DNA from: WHSW01 sp963722175
Lineage (GTDB): Bacteria > Actinomycetota > Thermoleophilia > Solirubrobacterales > 70-9
Assembly (NCBI GenBank): GCA_963722175.1
Contig: CAVRKA010000003.1
Coordinates: forward strand, 310,001 to 374,000
DNA length: 64,000 bases
Direction of reading: 5' to 3'
Of the stretch, positions 7,295 through 17,324 are shown one piece after another; within the stretch, counting starts at the first letter, position 1, and each line of letters opens with the position of its first letter. The position numbers and the translations under genes were made by a program. Below the pieces are notes generated by a model, which saw only the letters and a list, made by a program, of their open reading frames with translations, was not told the origin of the DNA and did not search any database.

Positions 7295-8647
7295 ATGACC
7301 GGCGAGCCCCAGGCGCGCAGCTTCGGGCGTTCGGCGGGCGTGCTCTCGGCCGGCGTCGGCGCCGCGGGGATTCTCACGTACGTCTTCTTCGCGCTCGCCG
7401 CGCACAACCTCGACGCGACCGCCTACGGCGAGATCGTCGTTCTGTGGTCGGCGACCTTCGTCACGATCTCCATCCTCCACCGCCCGGTCGAGCAGTTCAT
7501 CTCGCGCAGCGTCGCCGAGCATCGGGCCCGCGAGCGGCCGATCGGGCCGACGCTGCGGGCCGCGGCGCGAATCGAGGGGGTCGTGGCGATCTCGTTCGCC
7601 GTCGCCGCACTGGCGCTCCGCGGCCCGCTGCAGAACGACCTCTTCTCGGGCTCGGCGACCCTGTACTGGGTCTATTTCGCCGCCGTGCTCGCCTTCGCCG
7701 CCAGCTTCTTCGCGCGGGGCTATCTGGCCGGCGAAGGGCGCTTTGGGTTGCTGGCGGCGCTGCTGGTCTCGGAATCGTTCTCGCGGATGGCGTTCTCCCT
7801 CGCGGTCGCGGTCGGGATCGCGGCCGGGCGGGACGCAGTCGCCGTCGGGATCGTCGCCGCGCCGCTGTTCTCGCTCGCGGTGGTCCCGCTCGCCTTCGTC
7901 CACCGTGCCGCGCGCGCCTCGCCCCGCACACCGGGGGCCGTGCCGGAGGCGACGGAGGGCCTCGCCGGCGGCGGCGCGTTCGCCGCCGCGGTGCTGCTGA
8001 TCATGCTCAGCGAGCAGATCTTCCTGAACGGTGGCCCGCTGATCGTGCGGGCCGAGGAGGGTGCGGCCGAGGCCGGCTACATCTTCAACGTGCTGATGCT
8101 GGCGCGCGCTCCACTGCTCGTCTTCCAGGGAATCGCGATCAGCCTCCTCCCCCACCTCACCCGGCTGCGCTCACGCGGCGGTCGCGAGGCGGCGGCCGCG
8201 TTCGACGTCTCGGTCGACATGACCCTGCGCGCGATCGCCGCCTTCACCGCCGTGGTCGCGGCGGTGGTCGCGATCGCCGGCCCGGCGTTGATGCAGGCCG
8301 CCTTCTCGGATCGCTTCACCTATGACCGCGCCGGCCTGCTGATCGTGACCGGCGCGATGGGCCTCTACCTGGCGGCGACAACGCTCAACCAGGCGGCGCT
8401 CGCCCAAGGCCAAGCGCGGCGAGCAGCCGCGGCCTGGGGCGCGTGCGCGCTCGGCTTCCTGATCTGGAGCCTGCTGCCGGTGCTCGCTGCGGACCGCCGG
8501 ATCGAGGTCGGCTTCCTCGGCGCCGCCGCGGTCCTGTTCTGCCTGCTGTGGTTGATCTACCGCGACCCGCGCGACGCCGGCGCGCCCGGCCTGAGCGCCG
8601 CCGAGGAGGTCGAGGCCGGTCTCGCCCTCGCCGACGAAGCCAGCTAG
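7295..8647 (+). CDS. Polytopic membrane protein, polysaccharide/lipid flippase-like (MOP superfamily)
   Basis: This 450-aa protein is almost entirely hydrophobic with about 12 predicted membrane segments. The pattern, with LLVFQGIAISLLPHLTRLRSRGG in the middle and paired six-helix halves, resembles Wzx/RfbX-type polysaccharide exporters and MurJ-like flippases. I chose ATG 7295; a longer TTG-started frame runs into the operator palindrome. Its transported lipid-linked substrate cannot be inferred, as no glycan genes adjoin. The short acidic C-terminal tail is cytoplasmic. It may be co-transcribed with the following antiporter 17 bp downstream. Confidence 0.7.
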   Translation: MTGEPQARSFGRSAGVLSAGVGAAGILTYVFFALAAHNLDATAYGEIVVLWSATFVTISILHRPVEQFISRSVAEHRARERPIGPTLRAAARIEGVVAISFAVAALALRGPLQNDLFSGSATLYWVYFAAVLAFAASFFARGYLAGEGRFGLLAALLVSESFSRMAFSLAVAVGIAAGRDAVAVGIVAAPLFSLAVVPLAFVHRAARASPRTPGAVPEATEGLAGGGAFAAAVLLIMLSEQIFLNGGPLIVRAEEGAAEAGYIFNVLMLARAPLLVFQGIAISLLPHLTRLRSRGGREAAAAFDVSVDMTLRAIAAFTAVVAAVVAIAGPALMQAAFSDRFTYDRAGLLIVTGAMGLYLAATTLNQAALAQGQARRAAAAWGACALGFLIWSLLPVLAADRRIEVGFLGAAAVLFCLLWLIYRDPRDAGAPGLSAAEEVEAGLALADEAS

Positions 8648-8664
8648 CACGGTACCTTCCCCCT

Positions 8665-10509
8665 TTGTCGGACTATGAGCTGATACTCGTCGCCGGGTTG
8701 CTGCTGGCGTCGGGGCTGATCGCCGCGAAGGCTGCCGATCGCGTCCGGGTGCCGGGGCTGCTGCTGTTCCTCGGGCTCGGGATGCTGGTCGGCTCCGAGG
8801 GCCCGGGCGGAGTTCACTTCGACAACTACGAGCTCGCCCGCACACTGGGCACGATCGGGTTGATCCTGATCCTGTTCGAGGGCGGTCTGACCGCGGGGTG
8901 GAACGAGATCCGGCCTGTGCTCGGGACCGCGCTCTCGCTGGCGACGATCGGGACCGTGGTGACCGCGGTGATCACCGGGATGGTCGCGGTCTGGCTCTTC
9001 GACCTCTCGACCCTCGAGGGCCTGCTGCTCGGGTCGGCGGTCGCGGCCACGGACAGCGCCGCGATCTTCGCCGTCTTGCGCAACTCGCGCCTGCGCAAGC
9101 CGGTCGCCCGCGCGCTCGAGGGCGAGTCGGGAATGAACGACCCGGTCGCGCTGTTGCTGGTGGTCGGGTTCATCGACTGGATCCAGATGGACGACTACGG
9201 GATCGCCGACATGGCCGGTGCCCTCGTCCTCAAGCTGGCCGTCGGGCTCGCGTTCGGGATCGCGATCGGATGGGGCGCGCGCTGGTGCTTCCGCAACCTC
9301 GACCTGCCCAGCCCGGGGCTCTACCCGGTCGCTTCGATCGCGACCGCGGCACTCGCCTACGGGATCCCGGAGCTCGTCCACGGCTCCGGCTTCCTCTCCG
9401 TCTACATCGCCGCCCTGATCCTCGGCACCGGTCCGGTGCCGGCGAAGCAGACGACGATCGCCTTCCACCAGGGACTCGCCTGGGTGGCGCAGATCTCGCT
9501 CTTCGCCCTGCTCGGGCTGCTCGTCTTCCCGAGCGGGCTCGGCGACGTCGCCGGCGACGCGCTGCTGCTCTCGGCGGCCCTGATCTTCGTCGCCCGCCCG
9601 CTGGCGGCGCTGATCGCGAGCGCGCTCTCGCCGTTCAACGCCCGCGAGCGGCTGATGCTCGGCTGGGCCGGACTGCGCGGCGCGATCCCGATCTGGCTGG
9701 CGACCTTCCCGGTCGTCGCCGGGGTCGGCGACGGCGAGCTGATCTTCAACGCGATCTTCTTCGTCGTCGTCACCTCGACCCTGATCCAGGGGACGACCTT
9801 CGAGCCGCTCGCCCGCCGGCTCGAGGTCGTCAGCGACGAGCCGACGCTGCCACCGCCGCTGATCGAGACCGGGATCATCCGCGAGCTGGGCGGGGAATCG
9901 TTCGTCTGGCGGGTGCGCGAGGGCGACGCCGCCGCCGGCCACACGATCAAGGAGCTCGAGCTGCCGCGCGAGGCGCTCGTCAACCTGATCGTCCGGGGCG
10001 GGTCGGCGCTCCCACCGCGCGGATCGACCGAGATCGAGGAGGGCGACGAGCTCCACATCGTCGCCCGGCTGGAGGCGTTGCCCGAGGTTCAGGCCCTCGC
10101 CGCGCGCTGGCGTGACGGGCCGCTCGGCGCGCCGGCGGCCCCGCCGCTGCCGCCGCGGGGCGCACCGCAGGTGTTCTCCGTGCGGCCGTGGAGGATCGCG
10201 CAGGACGGGGACCCGGGCGATCCCGACGCGATCGAGGAGATCCAGGTGGCCCAGCGCCTGCGGACCCGGCGCGACGGCAGCGGCGCCCTGGTCCAGCTCG
10301 CCGACGGCCGCTACGCGGCGACCGGCGCCGACCTGCTCGCGGTCGGCGGCCGGCGCCGCCTGGCGGAGTGGTGCGCGCGCCGGGTCTCGCGGCCGGGCAC
10401 GGATGCGGCCGAGCGGGCCTGGTGGCAGGAGCTCGCGGGCGCGCTGAGCGCCCCGGCGACGCCGCCTGACCAAGACGTTTCAAAAAGGACGGACGACAAC
10501 GAGCAGTAA
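8665..10509 (+). CDS. CPA1-family cation/proton antiporter (NhaP2/CvrA type) with C-terminal RCK_C domain
   Basis: The N-terminal 390 residues form a 12-helix exchanger: LILFEGGLTAGWNEIRP, AATDSAAIFAVLRN and ALEGESGMNDPVALLL are NhaP2/CvrA hallmarks, with the Asp pair in ESGMNDP expected to carry cation and proton. A TrkA-C/RCK_C domain follows (AGHTIKELELPREALVNLIV ... GDELHIVARLEAL, about residues 430-480), then an unusual extension of about 130 residues with a charged tail. It probably exports K+ or Na+ for protons at the cytoplasmic membrane. The start is taken as TTG 8665; the upstream frame overlaps the flippase gene and is not homologous. Confidence 0.87.
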   Translation: MSDYELILVAGLLLASGLIAAKAADRVRVPGLLLFLGLGMLVGSEGPGGVHFDNYELARTLGTIGLILILFEGGLTAGWNEIRPVLGTALSLATIGTVVTAVITGMVAVWLFDLSTLEGLLLGSAVAATDSAAIFAVLRNSRLRKPVARALEGESGMNDPVALLLVVGFIDWIQMDDYGIADMAGALVLKLAVGLAFGIAIGWGARWCFRNLDLPSPGLYPVASIATAALAYGIPELVHGSGFLSVYIAALILGTGPVPAKQTTIAFHQGLAWVAQISLFALLGLLVFPSGLGDVAGDALLLSAALIFVARPLAALIASALSPFNARERLMLGWAGLRGAIPIWLATFPVVAGVGDGELIFNAIFFVVVTSTLIQGTTFEPLARRLEVVSDEPTLPPPLIETGIIRELGGESFVWRVREGDAAAGHTIKELELPREALVNLIVRGGSALPPRGSTEIEEGDELHIVARLEALPEVQALAARWRDGPLGAPAAPPLPPRGAPQVFSVRPWRIAQDGDPGDPDAIEEIQVAQRLRTRRDGSGALVQLADGRYAATGADLLAVGGRRRLAEWCARRVSRPGTDAAERAWWQELAGALSAPATPPDQDVSKRTDDNEQ

Positions 10510-10563
10510 GGGTCGGTTCGGTCGAGCCCCGCGTGTGGCGTTCGCGACACCCGGCGGCCCGAG

Positions 10564-11256
10564 CTACTCCGCCCCCGCCGCCTCGACGATCTTTCGGTAA
10601 GCAGCCCCCGGGTCATCGGCCCCGAACACCGCCGAGCCCGCGACGAACAGCGTCGCGCCGGCGTCCGCCACCGGCCCGGCGGTGGTCGGGTCGATGCCGC
10701 CGTCGACCTCGAGCAGCGCCTCCGGCAGCAGCTCCGCGAGGCGCCGGACCTTGTCCGGCGAGGCGGAGATGAACGGCTGCCCTCCCCAGCCGGGGTTGAC
10801 GGTCATGCAGAGGACGATGTCCGCGACGCCGTGGAGCTCGGAGACCGCGGCCGCGGGGGTCCCGGGGTTGAGGGCGATCCCGGCCATGCAACCCGCCTCG
10901 CGGATCGCGTTGAGGGCGCGGTTGGCGTGGGCGGTCGCCTCGGCGTGGATCGTGATCGAGTCGGCGCCGGCCTTCGCGAACTCGGCGATCTGCTGCTCGG
11001 GCCGCTCGATCATCAGGTGGACGTCGATCGCCCCGCCCGCATCGTGAACCTGGTCGGCGATCGCGGCCGCGACCAGCGGGCCGATCGTGATCGGCGGGAC
11101 GAAGTGGCCATCCATCACGTCGACGTGGATCACCCGCGCACCGGCGTCGAGCACCTCGTCGACCTGGGCGCCGAGCCGCGCGAAGTCGGCGGAGAGGATC
11201 GACGGCGCGACCCGGCGGCCGGAGTACGCGTCTGGTCTGTCGGCGCCGGAGCTCAA
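10564..11256 (-). CDS. rpe: Ribulose-phosphate 3-epimerase
   Basis: This 230-aa TIM barrel interconverts ribulose 5-phosphate and xylulose 5-phosphate. The start VAPSILSADFARLG, the metal/catalytic HVDVMDGHFVPPITIGP, VHLMIERPE, MTVNPGWGGQ and EVDGGIDPTTAG are all family signatures. I place the start at TTG 11256, which overlaps the stop of the preceding zinc-ribbon gene (TTGA); no ATG lies near the conserved N-terminus. It is the last gene of the priA-def-fmt-rsmB run, an order common in Gram-positive bacteria. Confidence 0.93.
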   Translation of the reverse strand: MSSGADRPDAYSGRRVAPSILSADFARLGAQVDEVLDAGARVIHVDVMDGHFVPPITIGPLVAAAIADQVHDAGGAIDVHLMIERPEQQIAEFAKAGADSITIHAEATAHANRALNAIREAGCMAGIALNPGTPAAAVSELHGVADIVLCMTVNPGWGGQPFISASPDKVRRLAELLPEALLEVDGGIDPTTAGPVADAGATLFVAGSAVFGADDPGAAYRKIVEAAGAE

Positions 11257-11480
11257 ACGGGATTCAGCATCGAGTGGCCGCAATGCTGGCAGAGCAGGTC
11301 CTCGTCGGCGGACATCCGGACCATCGTCTGGTGCTCGCCGCAGTTCGGGCATCCCGAGACGAGCTCGTAGCGACGCAGGCAGAAGACGCACCGGTAGCGG
11401 CCCGGAAGCTGCGTCGGCCGCAGCCACGGCTCCCCGCAGCCCGGGCACGCCGGGCGCTGGATCGCCCGCTCGTCGGCCAT
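11253..11480 (-). CDS. Small zinc-ribbon protein between rsmB and rpe
   Basis: This 75-aa protein has four CxxC knuckles: CPGC, CVFC, CPNC and CQHC, each followed by Gly or a basic residue, enough for two zinc ribbons. Its start codon overlaps the rsmB stop (TGATG) and its stop overlaps the rpe TTG, so it is embedded in a translationally coupled run with rRNA methylation and pentose-phosphate genes. Zinc ribbons of this type bind nucleic acid or ribosomal partners in other proteins. I do not recognise the family. Confidence 0.75.
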   Translation of the reverse strand: MADERAIQRPACPGCGEPWLRPTQLPGRYRCVFCLRRYELVSGCPNCGEHQTMVRMSADEDLLCQHCGHSMLNPV

Positions 11481-12865
11481 CAGGGCGCCTCCCGCCGCCT
11501 GAACCGGGCGATGAAGAAACCGGTCGTCCGGTCGCGCTCCGGCAGCAGCTGCAGGAAGCGCGGGTCACGCCGCGAGGCGAGCTGCGGGTGCCGGGCCCCG
11601 AGGTCGTCGGCCGCCACGTCCCCGACGTACTCGGCGAGGGCGCCGGCGACCTCCTCGTTCTCGCGCGCGGAGATCGTGCAGGTCGAGTAGACGAGCGTTC
11701 CCCCCGGGCGCAGCGCCCGCGCGGCCCGGACCAGCATGCGGCGCTGGAGAGCGGCGAGCCGCTCGCAGTCGGCGGCCGACTTGCGCCAACGGGCGTCGGG
11801 CCGCGATGCGAGCGTTCCGAGGTCGGAGCAGGGCGGATCCAAGAGGATTCGATCGTAGCCAGAGCCGAGGTCGGCCTCGGTTGCGTCGCCCACCTGCACG
11901 CGGACGCCGCGGGCGCCGACGCGGGCGCAGAGCGCCTCGATCTCCTCGGCCCGGCGCCGGTCGGCCTCGATCGAGGCGATCTCGCCGGCGTCCCCGAGCC
12001 GCGCCGCGATCGCGGTGGTCTTGATTCCGGGCCCGGCGCAGAGGTCGAGCACGCGCTGGCCGGGCCTCGGGTCGAGCAGTCCGACGACCGCCTGCGAGCC
12101 GCGTGACTGCGGCACCAGCTCGCCGGTGGCGACCCGGGCCCCGACCGGCTCCCCGGCGGCTCCGACGACCAGCGCCTCCACCGGGTCCAGCGGCCCTTGC
12201 CCCGAGCCGGGTCCGGTGACCTCGACCCCGGCGGCGCGCAGGTCGGCGGCGACGCCCTTCGGATCGGAGCGCAGGGTGTTGACGCGAAACGCGGCCTCGG
12301 CGGACTCGTTCATGGCCGCCATCAGCAACCGCGCCTCGGCAGGACCGAGCTCCTCCCACCACATCTCGACCAGCCAGCGCGGATAGGAGTGGGCGACCGC
12401 CGCTCCTGCGGGAGTCGAATCGTCGAGCGCGGCGAGCAGCTCGGCGCGGTCGGCCGCGGCGCGCCGCAGGAGCGCGTTCACGAATCCCGACGCCGCCCGG
12501 GCCCGTCCGTGCGGGAGCCCCGCGCGCCGGGTCCCCTGCTTCGCGAGCTCGACCGCCTGGTCGACGGCGGCGTGGTCGGCGGACTCGGAGAACAGCAGCT
12601 CATAGAGGCCCAGCCGCAGCGCTGCGAGCGCCGCCGCGTCGACCTTGCCGCCGCGGCGCCCGGCAAGCACTCCGATCACGTGGTCGGTGGTCCCGCGACG
12701 CTGGACGGCGCCGTAGGCGAGCCACCGCGCCTGGGCGAGCTCGCGGTCGTCCAGGTGACGCCGGAGCGCCGCCGCGGCGAACGCGCGATCGGTCCAGGCA
12801 CCTTCCTCGAACGTGCGCCGCAGGATCTCGTAGGCGAGCCCGCGGGCCGCGGTCACCTCGCTCAC
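11480..12865 (-). CDS. rsmB: 16S rRNA (cytosine-967 C5) methyltransferase RsmB
   Basis: This 461-aa protein has an N-terminal NusB-like helical domain (residues 1-140, ARGLAYEILRRTFEEGAW) and a C-terminal SAM-dependent m5C methyltransferase. Motif I is LDLCAGPGIKTTAIA, motif IV DPPCSDLGTLASRPD and the catalytic cysteine region YSTCTISARENE. It starts at GTG, overlapping the fmt stop by 4 bp. This architecture separates RsmB from RsmF/NOP2 types. Confidence 0.95.
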   Translation of the reverse strand: MSEVTAARGLAYEILRRTFEEGAWTDRAFAAAALRRHLDDRELAQARWLAYGAVQRRGTTDHVIGVLAGRRGGKVDAAALAALRLGLYELLFSESADHAAVDQAVELAKQGTRRAGLPHGRARAASGFVNALLRRAAADRAELLAALDDSTPAGAAVAHSYPRWLVEMWWEELGPAEARLLMAAMNESAEAAFRVNTLRSDPKGVAADLRAAGVEVTGPGSGQGPLDPVEALVVGAAGEPVGARVATGELVPQSRGSQAVVGLLDPRPGQRVLDLCAGPGIKTTAIAARLGDAGEIASIEADRRRAEEIEALCARVGARGVRVQVGDATEADLGSGYDRILLDPPCSDLGTLASRPDARWRKSAADCERLAALQRRMLVRAARALRPGGTLVYSTCTISARENEEVAGALAEYVGDVAADDLGARHPQLASRRDPRFLQLLPERDRTTGFFIARFRRREAP

Positions 12866-13764
12866 AGGAGCGGCGGAGGGTGGCCGCGCAGGTAGGCCTC
12901 GGCGTCCATCTCGCGGCCGCCGGACGGGCGGACGCGGACGAGACGCAGCACCCCCTCGCCGCAGCCGAGCCGCAGCCCGCCGGCGTCGGCGAACGTACCC
13001 GCGTCGAGCTCGCCGTCCTCGGCACGCGCCGCGACGACCCCGAGCCGCTCGCCCCCGGCGAGCTCGAGGTAAGCGCCGATGTGCGGGGTCAGCGCGCGCA
13101 CCCGGCGCTCGAGCTCGACCGCCGGCGCTGCCGGGTCGAGCCGGCGATCGCCGGGCTCGATCTTGGCCGCGTAGGTGGCGGCGTCCTCGTCCTGGGGCGT
13201 CAGCTCGAGCTCGCCGCGCCGGTGGCGCTCGAGCGCCTCGACGAGGAGCCGCCCGGCGAGCTCCTCGAGCCTCGACGCGAGCGCGCCGTAGTCGTCGTCG
13301 CCGATCGCGATCGCCTCCTTGGCGGCGACCGGGCCGGAGTCGAGCCCCGCGGTGACCCGCATGATCGAGACGCCGGTCTCGGGATCGCCGGCCATGATCG
13401 CCCGCTCGATCGGCGCCGCCCCGCGCCAGCGCGGCAGCAGCGACGAGTGCACGTTGAGAAGCTCGAGCTCGGAGAGCAGCGGCTCGCGCAGCAGCTGGCC
13501 GAAGGCGCAGACGACGCCGACGTCGGGACCGACGGCGCGGATCCGCTCCAGCGCCTCCGGCGCCTCCGTCGCCTCGGTCCGCAGGATGTCGATGCCGAGC
13601 TCCGCGGCCGCCGCGGCGGCCGGCGGCGGCGCCAGCCGCCGGCCCCGGCCCTGGCGGCGGTCCGGCGGGGTGACGACGAGCGCCGGCCGCAGCTCGGGCT
13701 CGGCCGCGAGCCGCCGGAGGATCGCGGCCGCGAAGTCAGAGGTGCCGAAGTAGGCGACCCTCAC
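12862..13764 (-). CDS. fmt: Methionyl-tRNA formyltransferase
   Basis: This 300-aa enzyme formylates initiator Met-tRNA. MRVAYFGTSDFAA is the conserved N-terminus; NVHSSLLPRWRGAAPIERAI contains the SLLPxxRG active-site loop and the family Asn/His; GVSIMRVTAGLDSGPVA supplies the conserved Asp. The C-terminal OB-like domain includes VRALTPHIGAYLELA. It starts with GTG, overlaps def by 4 bp and rsmB by 4 bp, forming the standard def-fmt-rsmB cluster. Confidence 0.96.
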   Translation of the reverse strand: MRVAYFGTSDFAAAILRRLAAEPELRPALVVTPPDRRQGRGRRLAPPPAAAAAAELGIDILRTEATEAPEALERIRAVGPDVGVVCAFGQLLREPLLSELELLNVHSSLLPRWRGAAPIERAIMAGDPETGVSIMRVTAGLDSGPVAAKEAIAIGDDDYGALASRLEELAGRLLVEALERHRRGELELTPQDEDAATYAAKIEPGDRRLDPAAPAVELERRVRALTPHIGAYLELAGGERLGVVAARAEDGELDAGTFADAGGLRLGCGEGVLRLVRVRPSGGREMDAEAYLRGHPPPLL

Positions 13765-14378
13765 CCGTCATCGACGGGCTCGGGATCGGGCTCCGGGCTG
13801 TAGCTGGTGCCCTCGCGCAGCGCCCGCATCGCACCCTTGCGCTGGTCGCGCACGGTCCGGTCGAGGATCAGGACCCCGTCGAGGTGGTCGATCTCGTGCT
13901 GGAGCACCCGCGCCTCGAGGCCCGACGCCTCGAGCAGCAGCGGCTCTCCTTCCACGTCCACCCCGCGGACGCGCGCGTGCAGCGGCCGCTCGACGTCGAC
14001 CCCGATCCCCGGCAGGCTCAAACAGCCCTCCTCGGCGGTTGCGAGCTCGCCGGAGACCCACTCGATCACCGGGTTGGCGACCGCCGTCGGGCGCGCGTCG
14101 GCGCCGGCCTGGAAGACGAGCAGGCGGCGCAGGGTTCCCAGCTGGGTGGCGGCGAGGCCGACGCCCATCGCGTCGTGCATGATCGCGACCATCCGCTCCG
14201 CCTCGGCTCCGAGCTCGGGCCCGAACTCGGTCACGTCCGAGGCCCGGGAGCGGAGCACCGGATCGCCGAAGGTGCGCACCTGCGCGAGCGCCGCCGCGCG
14301 CCGTTCGCGTTCAGCGGCGCTGAACTCGGCGGCGCCCGGCCCGGCAACCTCGGTCGTCTCTTCGAGCGTGTCACTCAT
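13761..14378 (-). CDS. def: Peptide deformylase
   Basis: This 205-aa metalloprotease removes the formyl group from nascent proteins. All three motifs are present: GVGLAATQLG (motif 1), EGCLSLPG (motif 2, Cys metal ligand) and QHEIDHLDG (motif 3, His ligands and catalytic Glu). A charged 30-residue N-terminal extension (EETTEVAGPGAAEFSAAERE) precedes the domain, and the C-terminus is an acidic proline-rich tail. ATG 14378 is the start. It directly follows repeat D, which separates it from priA. Confidence 0.95.
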   Translation of the reverse strand: MSDTLEETTEVAGPGAAEFSAAERERRAAALAQVRTFGDPVLRSRASDVTEFGPELGAEAERMVAIMHDAMGVGLAATQLGTLRRLLVFQAGADARPTAVANPVIEWVSGELATAEEGCLSLPGIGVDVERPLHARVRGVDVEGEPLLLEASGLEARVLQHEIDHLDGVLILDRTVRDQRKGAMRALREGTSYSPEPDPEPVDDG

Positions 14379-14399
14379 CCCGGCCGAGTTTATGGCGAC

Positions 14400-14436
14400 C
14401 CGCCGGGAGCGGACGCGAAGCGGAGCATCCCGGCGG
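14400..14436 (+). repeat. GCGAAGC-family palindromic repeat, type 2 (locus D)
   Basis: A perfect 9-bp stem: CCGCCGGGA (14400-14408), a 19-nt core GCGGACGCGAAGCGGAGCA, then TCCCGGCGG (14428-14436). It nearly fills the 64-bp gap between the priA stop and the def ATG and could act as a weak terminator or attenuator there (inference). Confidence 0.9.
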
Positions 14437-14442
14437 ATTTGT

Positions 14443-16641
<2,199 letters not shown>

Positions 16642-16699
16642 CCGGTCGGAGCGTAGGCGCGGGGGCGGCGGATGCGAAGATCAGGCGCATCCGGGCGGA

Positions 16700-16705
16700 T
16701 ATAGA
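16700..16705 (+). promoter_or_regulatory. Candidate -10 element for a leaderless PH-domain gene
   Basis: TATAGA lies 10 nt before the GTG at 16716, so transcription would start within a few bases of the start codon. No Shine-Dalgarno sequence is visible. A clear -35 was not found. Confidence 0.35.
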
Positions 16706-16715
16706 CTGGCGCCCA

Positions 16716-17237
16716 GTGGCGCCGAAGCTGCACCCGGGAGAGCAGATTCTGTACGAAGGTCACCCGTCCTGGCGGGCGATCCTCGACTTCTACATCAAGG
16801 GGATCCTGGCGACCGCCGCCGTCTGCTTGCTGATCGCGGTCGGCACCAACCTGTTCGGCGACGAGACGAAGTCGGGACTGGTGACGATCATCGCCGTCGT
16901 CGGCGTCGCGGGCACGATCCTGATCGGTTTCATCAAGCGCGTCGCGACGAGCTACACGATCACCAACCGTCGCCTCCACATCAAGCGCGGGATCGTCTCG
17001 CGGACGATCCAGGAGACCCGGCTCGAGCGGGTCCAGAACGTCAACTACCAGCAGAGCGTGCTGCAGCGCATGCTCCAGATCGGCAACGTCGACTTCGACA
17101 CCGCCGCGGGCGACGACTACAACTTCGTCTTCGCCGGCGTCTCGGAGCCCGCCGAGGTCGTCCACATGGTCGACACGGCGACCCGCCGCGGAGCTCCCGA
17201 GGGCCTCGGCGACGAGCCCGCCCCTGAGCGGCAGTAG
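16716..17237 (+). CDS. Membrane-anchored bacterial PH domain protein (bPH_2/YdbS type)
   Basis: This 173-aa protein has two hydrophobic segments near residues 25-70 (ILATAAVCLLIAVGTNLF; GLVTIIAVVGVAGTILIGFI) followed by the bPH_2 signature TSYTITNRRLHIKRGIVSRT and ETRLERVQNVNYQQSVLQ, then VDFDTAA. The PH-like domain would face the cytoplasm next to the membrane. The role is unknown; the family often occurs alone. GTG 16716 is chosen as the only start just ahead of APKLHPGEQILYEGHPS. It converges with metK. Confidence 0.85.
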   Translation: MAPKLHPGEQILYEGHPSWRAILDFYIKGILATAAVCLLIAVGTNLFGDETKSGLVTIIAVVGVAGTILIGFIKRVATSYTITNRRLHIKRGIVSRTIQETRLERVQNVNYQQSVLQRMLQIGNVDFDTAAGDDYNFVFAGVSEPAEVVHMVDTATRRGAPEGLGDEPAPERQ

Positions 17238-17324
17238 CCGGCGCCGCGCGGCGGCATCGGTCGCTCACGTGCCAAGCACGCATCGCTCCCTGCTTCCTTG
17301 CGCGGCTTGGCTCTGCCGCTCAGG
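17223..17324. other. 12-bp inverted repeat spanning the PH-gene/metK convergent junction
   Basis: CCTGAGCGGCAG (17223-17234) and its exact complement CTGCCGCTCAGG (17313-17324) flank a 78-bp spacer. Each copy overlaps the 3' end of one of the two converging genes. A long-range stem in both transcripts is possible, acting as a bidirectional terminator or 3'-end stabiliser (inference). Confidence 0.4.
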
